From Azolla caroliniana (lineage: Eukaryota; Polypodiophyta): 64,000 bases of DNA. The stretch lies in the NCBI GenBank assembly GCA_043228905.1, contig JBHGNT010000010.1, positions 7,750,001 to 7,814,000 of the forward strand, in the 5' to 3' direction. This document shows, piece by piece, positions 45,623 to 56,258 of this stretch; the first letter of the stretch is position 1, and every line of letters begins with the position of its first letter. Below the pieces are notes generated by a model. The model was not told where the DNA came from. It searched no databases and saw only the letters and a program-made list of their open reading frames with translations. Position numbers and translations under genes: made by a program.

Positions 45623-46220
45623 TGTTGGGATTACGGTCCCTTTCGGATGGGATGGTCGGATATCGGAGATGAATGCCGACAAGCCCGGTTTCGGTTTCGG
45701 ATCCGGATGACGAAGACCCCGGTTTCGGTGCCGGATGACGAATGTCCCCGGAGAGCGATCCGGATGCAGGGACATATCCGTGAATATGTTCGCTATGGGC
45801 CTCTGAGGCTATAGTGGTAAATAGCCCAAAGTCATATAAGTATAAATATGACTTAGGGCAAACAGTTTTACTGTTGCTTCTCATTTTTCTGTTTTTCCAC
45901 TTTAGAGGAGTGAAGAGAGAGCAGCCGTGAGAGAGATAGAGCGTGAGAGAGGAAGAGGTCGACGCCTCTGTGTAATACCGCCGTCTGTGGCGAAGAAAGC
46001 GAGCTCAAGGTCGTTGCCTTGCAGCTCGCCATTTTATATTTCTCTGTGCATAGTTTGGTTTGGAGTCTCGCACTCCCGTGGTTTTTCCCGTATAGGGTTT
46101 TCCACGTTAATCCCTGTGTATCGTGTCTTTCTCTGTATTTCCTATTTTCTGCTCCATTAATTCGCGATTTCTCGGTTCTGGCCGAGTGGTGAAGGTGAAT
46201 CGAAGCGTTGATTCCCAACA
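45623..46220 (+). repeat. copia-1 5' LTR (598 bp)
   Basis: Starts TGTTGGGA and ends TCCCAACA, an 8-bp terminal inverted repeat. A TATA-like 'tataagtataaatatga' near 45,834-45,851 probably starts transcription. The U5 part includes GA-rich and 'gtggtttttcccg' stretches shared with other LTRs of this superfamily in the window. Confidence 0.97.
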
Positions 46221-46223
46221 AAC

Positions 46224-46235
46224 TGGTATCAGAGC
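46224..46235 (+). other. copia-1 primer-binding site
   Basis: TGGTATCAGAGC lies three bases after the 5' LTR end and is complementary to the 3' end of plant initiator tRNA-Met. Confidence 0.95.
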
Positions 46236-46250
46236 GAGTTGCTGCAGAAA

Positions 46251-49200
46251 ATGGAAGGCGGCGGCAGCGGGCAGCCGGGGATGATGGTGCTGAATGCGCA
46301 GAATTACGCCGATTGGAAGATCAAGATGGAGGATCTTTTGATTGTTCGGGACCTGTACGAACCGATTGACAGGTCGGAAATACCGAAGGGTGTACTTGAG
46401 TCGGAGTGGAAGCTCCTGAACCGGAAAGCCGTAGCGACGATCCGACAATATGTCGATGTAAGCGTCCTACAACATGTGGCGAACGACACCAACGCATATG
46501 AGATGTGGAAGAAGCTGTCGGGCCTCTACGAGAGGAAGAATGCGTTGAACCGGACCTCCCTGATGAGGAAGATAGTGAATCTCAAGTACCGGGACGGCGA
46601 GAGTATGGTGGAACACGTAAGCACGTTCATGGGATTCGTGAATCAGCTTGCGGCGATCAAGTTCCCGTTGGAGGATGCAATGCAAGCCATCATCCTGATG
46701 TGTACATTGCCGGAAAGCTGGGAGAACTTGGTGGTGACTCTCAGCACCTCCTGCACAGAAGATAACTTGTCCTTACAAACGGTAAAGACAAGTATTTTGA
46801 ACGAAGAAGCGCGTCGGAGAGATAAAGAACCGGCCTCCGACTCGAAGGCGTTGCTTACCGAATCGGATCGGGGAAGACAATGGAACCGGAGTCCGCAAAG
46901 ACGGGAGAAGTCGGGGACCCGATCGCAGTCAAGAGGAAGGCCCACATGCTTCCACTGTGGGAAGCCGGGGCACTTCCGAAAGAATTGTCGGCATTACCGA
47001 AAAGACAACGGAGCCGACGACACCGATTCGAAGAAGTCACCGGAGAGAAACGGTGCATACCGGGGAGCCACGGACCGGAGAGGTTCGGATCGGCGAGGGC
47101 AGGACCGGAAAGGAACGACGGCACTCGCGGCAAGTGAAGAGGAGATCATGCTCATCACCGAAGAAGGTGAACTAAACATTGCCGGCGATGAGACGACCTG
47201 GGTGGTCGATTCCGGAGCATCGTTCCACCTGACCCCGGAAAGAAGATACTTTTCATCCTACACAGCCGGTGAGCATGGCTGTGTTCGGATGGGAAATGAA
47301 GGTACGTGCCGGATTGCCGGCATCGGAGACGTGTGGTTGACAACCCCGACCGGATGCAAAATGCTGCTGAAGGATGTTCGACACGTTCCGGAGGTTCGAT
47401 TGAACCTGATTTCGGCCGGGAGGCTAGACGATGAAGGCTACACAGGTAGCATCCGGAACGGCGTAATGAAGTTCAGCAAGGGGAGCCTGATAGTGGCTCG
47501 GGCTCGGAAAGTCAACACACTGTACTTGATGAATGCCCGATTATGTCCGGAAGAGCTGAACGTGGCAGCCGACACTGCCGGTGAGCTGTGGCACAAGAGA
47601 CTGTGCCACATGAGTGAGAAGGGGATGAAGAGGCTTGCAGAAGACAACCTCATTCCAGTGAAGCATGTGCACCTGGAGAAGTGCACCGATTGCCTGGCCG
47701 GTAAGCAGAACCGAGCCTCCTTCCACTCAAGGCCACCGACGAGACGTAGCGCACCATTGGAGTTGGTGCACACTGATGTGTGTCAGGTAGAAACGAAGTC
47801 ACATGGCGGAGCCCAGTACTTCGTAACATTCATTGATGATCACAGCCGGAAGCTGTGGACGGCACCGTTGAAGACAAAGGACCAAGTGTTGTGCGTCTTC
47901 AAAGAACTCCACGCGAGAGTGGAAAGGGAATCCGGCAAGAAGCTGAAAGCGATATGAGCGGATAATGGAGGGGAATACCGGGGGCAGTTCCAGGAGTACT
48001 GTCGCTCGAAGGGAATCCGACTCGAGTTTACTGTGCCGAAGACGCCGGAACTGAACGGGCTGGCCGAGAGGACGAACCGGACCATAATGGAGAGGGTCCG
48101 GAGTATGCTGGCACATGCGGAATTACCCAAGGGGTTTTGGGCTGAGGCGATGTCAACGGCGACATACGTGATAAACAGATCACCCTCAGTACCTTTGGAC
48201 GGAGACACGCCGCAGAGAGTGTGGACCGGTAGGGAAGTATCCTACCGGCATCTGAAGGTGTTCGGGTGTCTCGCATACGTGCATGTGGCAAAGGACCGGA
48301 GAGGAAAGCTAGATCCAAAGACCCGGCCATGCATATTCCTCGGTTACGGCGACGACGAGTTCGGCTACCGAGTATGGGACCCGGTCGACAAGAAGATATT
48401 CAGGAGTCGAGACATCATCTTCATGGAGGACAAGACACTCGCCGACTGGGAGTCGGAGAAGAAGATGAAGAGCTCCAAGTCGACCGGTGAGAATCAACTC
48501 TACGAGGAGCAGTCCCGACCGGCAAGGGACCGGTTAGCACTCGAGGATCCGGCCGAAGACGGTGAAGAAACAGAACCGGCCGAAGAAGATGAAAATGATA
48601 CCGGAACCGGCTCCGATCCCGAAATGGATTCGGATGAAGAAGAAGAATCGGAAGAACCGGTTACCGAAGCTCCCGAACGGAGATATCCTCTAAGAGAGAG
48701 AAGGGCCCCCCGGAGATTTCCGGAACCAGAGCACGTGCTGCTAACCGACGAGGGGGAGCCGGAGAGCTTTGAAGAAGCAAAGCACGACACCCAGAGCCGC
48801 AGGTGGTTGAGTGCCATGCAGGACGAGATGGATTCCCTGCATGAGAACCACACATATGAACTTGTGGAGTTGCCGAAAGGAAAGCGGGCACTTCGAAACA
48901 AGTGGGTGTTCAAGCTGAAACCGGGAGATGCCGGAAACCCCCCGAGATACAAAGCCAGGATCGTGGTGAAGGGGTTTCAGCAGAAGAAGGGCGTCGACTT
49001 CGACGAGATATTTGCCCCAGTAGTGAAGATGACCTCCATCCGGACGGTGCTGAGCATAGCGGCAAGCATGGACCTCGAGGTAGAACAGATGGACGTGAAG
49101 ACGGCATTCCTTCACGGTGACCTCGATGAAGAGATCTACATGCAGCAACCGGAAGGATTCGAGAAGAAAGGGAAGGAGCACCTGGTATGCCGGCTGAAGA

Positions 49201-50327
49201 AGAGCCTTTACGGACTGAAGCAGGCTCCCCGGCAATGGTACCGGAAGTTCGACTCCTTCATGACCGACGAAGGGTACCTCAAAACGCAGTCCGACCACTG
49301 CGTGTTTGTGAAGAAATTCGAAGGAGGAGACTTTCTAATACTCCTCCTGTACGTGGACGACATGTTGATCGTCGGACGGAACCAGGTCAAGATACGGATG
49401 CTGAAGAAGGCTCTTCACCGAACCTTCTCAATGAAGGACCTGGGTCCGGCGAGGCAAATACTAGGGATGCACATCATCCGGGACCGGAAGAAGAAGCAGT
49501 TGTGGCTGTCACAGGAGAAGTACGTGACGAAGGTGCTTCACCGGTTCAACATGTCGGAAGCAAGACCGGTCGGATCGACCCTCCCGACAAACTGCAAGCT
49601 GTCCAGCAAGCAAAGTCCCAAGACAAAGGCTGAAAAGGAGGATATGATGAAAGTGCCGTATGCCTCAGCCGTCGGGAGCTTGATGTACGCCATGGTGTGT
49701 ACGAGACCGGACATCGGATATGCAGTCGGAGTGGTGAGCCGGTACATGAGCAATCCCGGCAAAGAGCATTGGAACGCGGCCAAGTGGATACTCCGATACC
49801 TGAAGGGCACGGCAAACGTGTGCCTCCGATTCGGCTCCGGAAAGCCCGAACTCGACGGCTTTACCGATTCGGATATGTCGGCTGATGCAGATACCAGCCG
49901 GTCCACATCAGGGTATGTGATGACGTATGCAGGGGGAGCTGTTTCGTGGCAGTCGAGGCTGCAGAAGACGGTTGCGTTGTCAACCACGGAGGCGGAGTAC
50001 ATGGCGGCTGTTGAAGCCGGCAAGGAAATAATATGGATGAAGGACTTCATTAGAGAGCTCGGTATCCGGCAGGAGGAGTACCGACTCTACTGCGACAGTC
50101 AGAGTGCAATCCACCTTGCAAAGAACGCGGCCTATCACTCCCGGACGAAGCACATCCAGCGAAGATATCACTGGATCCGGGAAAGGATAGAAGACAAGGA
50201 GTTCGTGCTGACGAAGATCCACACGGACGAGAACGGGTCGGATATGCTGACCAAGGTGCTCACACCCGACAAGCTGGAAGCATGCCGGAAGAGGATCGGA
50301 TTGGAGAGACATCCCATGCCGAAGTGA
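46251..50327 (+). pseudogene. copia-1 gag-pol polyprotein, one nonsense codon
   Basis: One frame spans 1,358 codons from ATG 46,251 with a single TGA at 47,955-47,957 (codon 569). Order: Gag (QNYADWKIKMEDLL near 17-30), zinc knuckle CFHCGKPGHFRKNC (about 233-246), protease WVVDSGASFHLTP (about 316), integrase zinc finger with HKRLCHMSEKGMK and CTDCLAGK (about 447-485), core HTDVCQ ... FIDDHSRK ... ADNGGEY ... ELNGLAERTN, RT with FAPVVKMTSIR, YGLKQAPRQWYRKF and YVDDMLIVG (about 1034), and RNase H with DSDMSADADTSRSTSGY, LSTTEAEYMAAVEAGK and YCDSQSAIHLAKN. The TGA replaces the Arg normally found just before the second integrase Asp; CGA to TGA is a simple CpG transition. No frameshift is visible. 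In this state full-length protein would need readthrough. Confidence 0.95.
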
Positions 50328-50337
50328 AGGGGGAGTT
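50322..50337 (+). other. copia-1 polypurine tract
   Basis: gaagtgaagggggagttt lies immediately before the 3' LTR and overlaps the end of the coding frame. It is the plus-strand primer site. Confidence 0.9.
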
Positions 50338-50935
50338 TGTTGGGATTACGGTCCCTTTCGGATGGGATGGTCGGATATCGGAGATGAATGCCGACAAGCC
50401 CGGTTTCGGTTTCGGATCCGAATGACGAAGACCCCAGTTTCGGTGCCGGATGACGAATGTCCCCGGAGAGCGATCCAGATGCAGGGACATATCCGTGAAT
50501 ATGTTCGCTATGGGCCTCTGAGGCTATAGTGGTAAATAGCCCAAAGTCATATAAGTATAAATATGACTTAGGGCAAACAGTTTTACTGTTGCTTCTCATT
50601 TTTCTGTTTTTCCACTTTAGAGGAGTGAAGAGAGAGCAGCCGTGAGAGAGATAGAGCGTGAGAGAGGAAGAGGTCGACGCCTCTGTGTAATACCGCCGTC
50701 TGTGGCGAAGAAAGCGAGCTCAAGGTCGTTGCCTTGCAGCTCGCCATTTTATATTTCTCTGTGCATAGTTTGGTTTGGAGTCTCGCACTCCCGTGGTTTT
50801 TCCCGTATAGGGTTTTCCACGTTAATCCCTGTGTATCGTGTCTTTCTCTGTATTTCCTATTTTCTGCTCCATTGATTCGCGATTTCTCGGTTCTGGCCGA
50901 GTGGTGAAGGTGAATCGAAGCGTTGATTCCCAACA
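50338..50935 (+). repeat. copia-1 3' LTR (598 bp)
   Basis: Same length as the 5' LTR. Differences I find: ccGgatga/ccGaatga, accccGg/accccAg, gatccGgat/gatccAgat and attAatt/attGatt. All four are G/A transitions. Confidence 0.97.
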
Positions 50936-52479
50936 GTTGGTTGTTGGTGTAGCTGCCTGTTGCGCCGTAGTCGCGTTATTTTCCAACTTCGTGATGCGTT
51001 CATTGGCCTTTTGTAGCTCAGCTTGGGTCAGTTTAACCTTTTTCCAGACATTTTTATTTTTAATCGCCATATCCTTGGTGCCCATACTGACCTTTGCCAG
51101 TTCCCTATGAACTTCGACAAGGGCCGCATTTAATGGGGGTAGTTCCATCCCCATTCGGCGTATACCGACGTTCCTCTGCCAGCTGACTCTAGCTAATTGA
51201 TCCTCATCGTTGCTTTCCGCCGTTTGTGTTAACACGCGCTCGATCATTTGGCGCTTCGCGTGCTCCTTGGCCATTCATTGTGAGACTTTTATTTGTTGCG
51301 TTGCCATGAGTTCAAAAGTGGTTCCGAACTATAATAGTGCGCCGAACTCATGGGCTGTGTCCGGAATGTCCGGATACGCCAAGACCTCGCTTTCTGCTGT
51401 CAATACAGCTTTCCCCCGTTGTGACTGGGCCATAATGATCAGTCGTGGTTCCCGAATTACTTCAAAGGTGGTGTTGGGCTCCGTAGCTATGGAGCTGTCG
51501 CCCACGATCGTCGTCTCCGTGGCCACGACTGTGTCTTTAACTAACCCGCACCCATCTTTCTTGTCCAATCTCCGCCGTTTCGGCCTCGGGCTTTCTTGTC
51601 ATGGTTTGGCTTCCGACTCCTATGCCGCTTCCTGGGTGCGCTCAACCTGCTCTTCCTATGTTGTTTGCGTGTTCGGCTGGGCGGGTTGGGGTTCATCCTC
51701 CTACTCTATAGTGGCTATCTCCGCTAACCTTTGCTTCGTGGATCGAGGCGGCAGCGTGGGTTTGCTGGGTTGCGGTGCCGGTAGACCTTGGGATGGGAAT
51801 AGTATCGTCATATATTGTTGTATGATAGGCCTGAGCTTTTTGCCTCCTTGATACGCGTGTAGGCCTTCTCGTAACGTCAGCCTCGTAATGACCCCCCAAT
51901 TGATCGTACACCCTTCAAAGGTATTAATGATGATACCTGCCTTCTGCTGGGCATCCCATATGCGTTTACATGTACGCATCCGACCTCCAATAGGAACTTG
52001 GCGATTTTGCGGAAAAAGGAATTTGGGATCTCCTTCGTTCTATATGCCTTGGTGAATGACGAATGTGGACCGAAATATCTCTGTAGGGATTGCGCAGGTG
52101 GGATTTCGAAATGCCTTTCACCCAGTGATGACAGGTCCAGCTTTTTCCGGATGGATGAGTTGGTGACCGTGTCGATGTTGAGCTTCCTAGCGATGTCCAG
52201 TGTGTCAGGGTGTGGAGGTGCCTCGGCGACTCTGATGTACCCATCCAAGCGTTTCTCCACGAGCCATCGACGCAAGGCGGTAGGGATGGATATCGGCATA
52301 GTCGGAATAGGCTCATGGCTAATGGGTGAAGACTGTTGGTTGCGGCAAGCTTGAGCTCTGTGATAGGATGGAGAGGAAGGTGAGGAAGGGGAGCGATGAG
52401 AGCGATGAGAGTTAGAAGGTTGATTTCTGTATTGTGCAGAAAACCTTCTATTTCCTTCTTTTTGTGGCCTAGGGTTCAT
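50936..52479 (-). pseudogene. gypsy-A third ORF, N-terminal part
   Basis: The frame begins MNPRPQKEGNRRFSAQYRN at 52,479, with a Ser/His-rich leader followed by the conserved block (WLVEKRLDGYIRVAEAPPH, SIRKKLDLSS, YFGPHSSFTKAYRT, FFRKIAKFLLEVG). A frameshift near 51,975 moves it to WDAQQKAGIIINTF and TIRLTLREGLHAYQ-like residues (51,701-51,979). Further frames (51,329-51,568; 50,936-51,274) carry a Lys/Glu-rich helical stretch (QAELQKANERITKLENN) that is cut by copia-1 at 50,936. Without the insertion the whole ORF would be about 2.9 kb (roughly 960 codons). Start: the first Met after a spacer from integrase. Confidence 0.7.
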
Positions 52480-52639
52480 TGGTCAGTGAGCCATCGTGGT
52501 GTCGCGTGTTCTTGGCTTAGAAGTCAGTGCATGCCTTAAGTCCTTTTAATAGCGTCACTATCTTCTCTTCTTCTTTTTTCTTCTTTTTTTCGTAACGGTT
52601 ACATACAATACTATTTTTACACCATAATACAAGTGGGGC

Positions 52640-53170
52640 CGTCTACTTACTCCGCAGATTCTCCGGCTTTGTCCTGTCCGACGGGGAACAGGTTAGGTGG
52701 CGTAGGTCCCAGATAAGGTTTAAGGCGAAACCCATTCACTTTTTGTCGTAACACTTCCCCGGCCAACGTGCCCGTTGAAACGTGCCCTATTATGCTCCTA
52801 CTATCTAATACGGGCCTGTCCAGCGGAATCTTAATTTTCTTGGCATATGCCCCATGCGTGTTCGGAAAACTAATACCGCTTTTCCAACCATAAAATCTTT
52901 TTCACGCGAATGCCGGTGTCGGTCCACAAACGCTTTGCGTCGCCGTTGTTCTTGCTCTAATATGGCCATACTGCGTAACCTTGTTTCTCCTAGCTCTAGC
53001 AGTTGTTGTAGCTATACTTGTTTGGATTTGCCCTCTGGTAGCCGGGCTCGTACTTGAATCCACAGACTGGGTACTTGGAATTTGACTGGCATCACGGCCT
53101 CCAAACCAAATGCTAGCCTGAACTGTGTTGGTGTTGGTCTTATAGCTGGTACGATATGCCCATAACACGC
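52640..53170 (-). pseudogene. gypsy-A integrase C-terminal part
   Basis: At 52,902-53,219 the minus strand reads VLWAYRTSYKTN and, in the neighbouring frame, FRLAFGLEAVMPVKF. Integrase copy 1 at 1,974-2,162 has ALWAYRMAYKTS and FRLTFGLEAVMPIEF at the corresponding place. Upstream sequence is displaced to 58,693 by the gypsy-B insertion. Downstream the frame decays before the third ORF. Confidence 0.85.
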
Positions 53171-53336
53171 CGTCGTGAAGATTTTCGGCAATAGTGTGAA
53201 AATCCCATAAAATGTACAAAATCGAGTATTAATCACATAATACAATAATTGTGAAGATTACATTTTAAATAAATTTAATATCTCAGTACAAAATGATGGA
53301 GGTTTCGAATGCACTTTATTACACGAGAAACGGACA

Positions 53337-54644
53337 ACTAAATGTCAAGATATGAGGGTATAAAGTTTGTGAAAGGAAAAGAGAAAATAGTGAGATATCC
53401 CACATAGGCACGACAAATACGGCTCTTATCATATATAAGGTAGAGCAAAATATATTATCTTTGTGTCTATGTGTGGAGCATAGAGAGTTCAAGGTAACTT
53501 GAACTAAGAGTGGACGTGGGCTAGCTACTTGTAAAGGGTTTTGACCAACCAAAACCGGACCGACGATGGAGCTGGTGAGACGACGGCATCTGGCGCCGGT
53601 GAGACGACGGCATCTGACGCGGCACCGGTAACCGACGGCATCCGGCGAACCGGTGTCTGGTGACTAGATAAATAAATATATAAACACATACAAGGAGGGC
53701 AAGTAAGGATTCGAACCTTGCACCTCCGAGTTAGGAGGCAATTGGCTTACCATTAAGCCATGCCATTTAGTTGAATTTATATTTCTATCATTGTACTTTT
53801 ACATGTAAATTCTCATACATGAGAGCTAAAATGAGTGACATGGTTATCATGCACCACATGTAATACACAAGCGCCAAATGGCAAACATGCATTTTATGCA
53901 TGTCTTGTACCCTCACATGCATCATATGCATGGGAGCATCTATAAAAGAAGGAAGGGGGAGGAGAAAAAACGGTTTTTTTTGGGTTATGAAATTAAGAAG
54001 AAGAAATTCGTTATCAAATTGATCGTGTAACTCGTTTCTTAAATCTAAAGATAAAAGTTCAATCAATCCCTCTCAATCGTTTAATCTCAACTTCTCTCTT
54101 TCCCAATCTATCTTAAGTACTTTCTCGCTAAAGCTTGCGCCAACGCTTTTACCGACTTTAAATCCTTCCGGTCTAGAACCCCGACGATTCTGCCTCACGA
54201 TTCGTGCGTAGTGATGGATCTTCACGACATAATCCGACGGTCACCTCGTCGTCGCTAGTGCCGCCGCCGGATGCCGTCGGTTATCGGTGCCTCGCCGGAT
54301 GTCGTCGTCTCACCGACGCCGGATGCTGCCGGATACCGTCACCTTGCCGTCGTCGGATTGTCGTCGGATGTCGGTGTCTTACTGGCGCCGGATGGCGCCG
54401 GATCACCGACTCCATCGCCGGTCCAGTTTTGGTTGGCCAAAACCTTTTACGAGTAGCTAGCCCACCTCCACTCTTAGTTCAAGTTACCTTGAACTCTCTA
54501 TGCTCCACATATAGACACAAAGATAATATCTTTTGCTCTACCTTATATATGATGAGAGCCGTATTTATCGTGCCTATGTGGGATATCTCACAATTTTCTC
54601 TTTTCCTTTCACAAACTTTATACCCTCATATCTTGACATTTAGT
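53337..54644. mobile_element. 1.3-kb inverted-repeat structure inside gypsy-B
   Basis: ACTAAATGTCAAGATATGAGGG at 53,337 is matched in reverse complement at 54,623-54,644, and the complementarity continues inward for about 230 bp (53,337-53,560 with 54,420-54,644). GC-rich CGG/CCG-rich arms follow (53,560-53,655 and 54,240-54,415). The centre holds a tRNA-like segment and an LTR-like segment (54,037-54,228) matching 58,497-58,692. No transposase is present. It could be a fold-back DNA transposon, or an LTR partly duplicated in inverted orientation. Confidence 0.75.
53696..53766 (-). tRNA. tRNA-like sequence (probable pseudogene or tRNA-derived segment)
   Basis: On the minus strand a D-arm-like GGCTTAATGGTAAGCC is followed by CCTCC/GGAGG arms and a T-arm with GGTTCGAATCC. 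The acceptor stem has mismatches (about five of seven pairs) and the anticodon loop is six rather than seven bases with perfect arms. I cannot assign an anticodon safely; a functional tRNA is doubtful. Confidence 0.4.
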
Positions 54645-54651
54645 GAGGAAT

Positions 54652-56049
54652 TCATATATGATAAAACGCGCATGTTCCAAGGAACCTTCGAACCTCCGTT
54701 TGGTTTTCGCATTCTTCTTTCATGTCTTGGATTGAGTTCACTTTGGATGGCGAGGGCTTCCGGTCGTATGCTCCACACAAGTGACCTACCACCAAGATCT
54801 CCGGTTGCCCGAATGCAGATTTTTCTCCCGAAAATGTCAAATTCGCATCTTCGAGCCTTTGAAGCACCTTCTCGCAATCTTTCATATGATCCGCAATGAA
54901 CTTTCTACAACCTTCCTTATCTTTCGATTCATCTTTCTCCTCATCTGAACATCCTTTTATCGGAATATCATCCAAGAATGGCATCGTGATGTCTGGGATG
55001 CAATCCTTCAAGACTTTATTCATGGCATTCACCATATGAGCCACCGAGTTCGTTGCGCCTTGGGGTAAGGTACACATCCGCACAAGCCCGATCGGAGTCC
55101 TCATGGTTGTAATGTCCCGACTATCGATCGCCAATTGGAATTGGTCGCCAATGGAGTAGATGGACCGGCCCGCAAACGCTTCGGCAAATTCGTCCACACT
55201 CGAACCGATTCCGGCATTTCGAATTGTCACCTTGTTGACGGGTTGAAGATCTTGGATGAATCGCAATAATCCATTCTTCTTCGGCACCGTGAACCACCTA
55301 TTGGAATAAGGAGCATTCGACGGTTCTAGAATTCCCATACTCACCTTCTCCTTTAAGAGCTCGATTAGCTTCGGAAGGTGTGCTCTCGGAACCGGTATCG
55401 GTTTCAAATTCCAAGGCACATGAGGCACCGTGAAGATCACCATCGGCTCTATAACCTTTGGGTTAGCGCATCCGATTTCTCGTGGGAAGAATGCGAAAGC
55501 CTTCCCATGTCTCTCAAGCATATCGCGAAACATTCGCTCCTCTTTAGGGAGAAGGAAATCCTCCTTTCCAACTCGTAGCTTCCCCTTCGTCTCTTTGGTG
55601 AAGACATGACCTATCTTCTTCGGATCTCTTAAGCTTGGATCGTTAGCGACTTCCTTCATCTTTTGCCAGCTATCTTCTGGTAGCGGAACCGCAACTGGCT
55701 TGATCTTCTTATCCACCGTTTTATATTTCGTGTTGATGTCAGCTTCCTTCATCGAGATGCCACGACGGTATTCATCGATGATAGCGTACATGTTGACGGA
55801 GTTAACCGAAATCACGCGTTGGTTGTGAAGATAGCTCAAGTCCACGACGTCCTCGATTTCACCGATGGTGTCGTTAAATGAGGCTTCTTCCATAATATGA
55901 GTCACGAACTCTCCTTCTTCTATTATGTTTTCTTCTTTCAGCATCTTCTCGAATTCTTGTATCCAGTGCTTGTGCTTCTTGTCGGGTAGTACTAGTTTAC
56001 ATGCGCCACTAGGTGTGACACATGTTGCTTCTCCTCGCAATCCACGCAC
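54652..56049 (-). pseudogene. gypsy-B reverse transcriptase frame
   Basis: The 465-codon frame begins downstream of gag-protease in another frame and covers the pol N-terminus and RT: KIGHVFTKETKGKLRVG, FPREIGCANPKVIEPMVIF, VPRAHLPKLIELLKEK, RWFTVPKKNGLLRFIQDLQP, SIGDQFQLAIDSRD, LPQGATNSVAHMVNAMN and the catalytic PFLDDIPIKG. The active site is FLDD rather than the usual YxDD. It ends at EVRRFLGTCAFYHI just where the inverted-repeat structure starts, so RNase H and integrase are missing. The PKKNG, LPQGATNS and RRFLGT blocks make the Ty3/gypsy assignment firm. Confidence 0.85.
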
Positions 56050-56258
56050 TCTTCTTTCTTGTGGGGTCTTGTGATTGCTCGGACTATTTGTGTCCCATGC
56101 TTCAATAGTTCGCTCTAAAAATCCGAGGATTCGCCTCCGAGACTATCTCGATTCCTTTCATGATTGGCTCGCACCGTTAGGAATTGGACCGATCTTTGGT
56201 TGTCAAGACTCTTTACTCGTGCGAAGGCTGCTCCATTATCGAACACTTTGGTCTCCAT
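56050..56258 (-). pseudogene. Broken linker between gypsy-B protease and RT frames
   Basis: Directly after the gag-protease frame the same frame continues past a TGA (at the codon following ITSS) with METKVFDNGAAFAR-type residues, then hits another stop. A frameshift leads into the RT frame at 56,049. The first stop is one transition away from CGA. Confidence 0.6.

Larger units (their letters stand above)
45623..50935 (+). mobile_element. copia-1: nearly intact Ty1/copia retrotransposon, inserted in gypsy-A
   Basis: Two 598-bp LTRs (45623-46220 and 50338-50935) flank an initiator tRNA-Met primer site, one long gag-pol frame and a polypurine tract. The pentamer GTTGG at 45,618-45,622 is repeated at 50,936-50,940, the target duplication. 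The LTRs differ at only four positions by my reading, so insertion was recent. The element lies opposite in orientation to its host gypsy-A. A single in-frame TGA (47,955) interrupts the polyprotein. Confidence 0.97.

Noticed and set aside
45868-46221. Frames within copia-1 LTRs (identical at 50,583-50,933)
   Set aside because: They repeat exactly in both LTRs and lie in U3-R-U5; LTR sequence rather than a gene.
53696-53766. Functional tRNA gene
   Set aside because: D- and T-arm-like parts are present but the acceptor stem mismatches and the anticodon loop length is wrong; kept only as tRNA-like.
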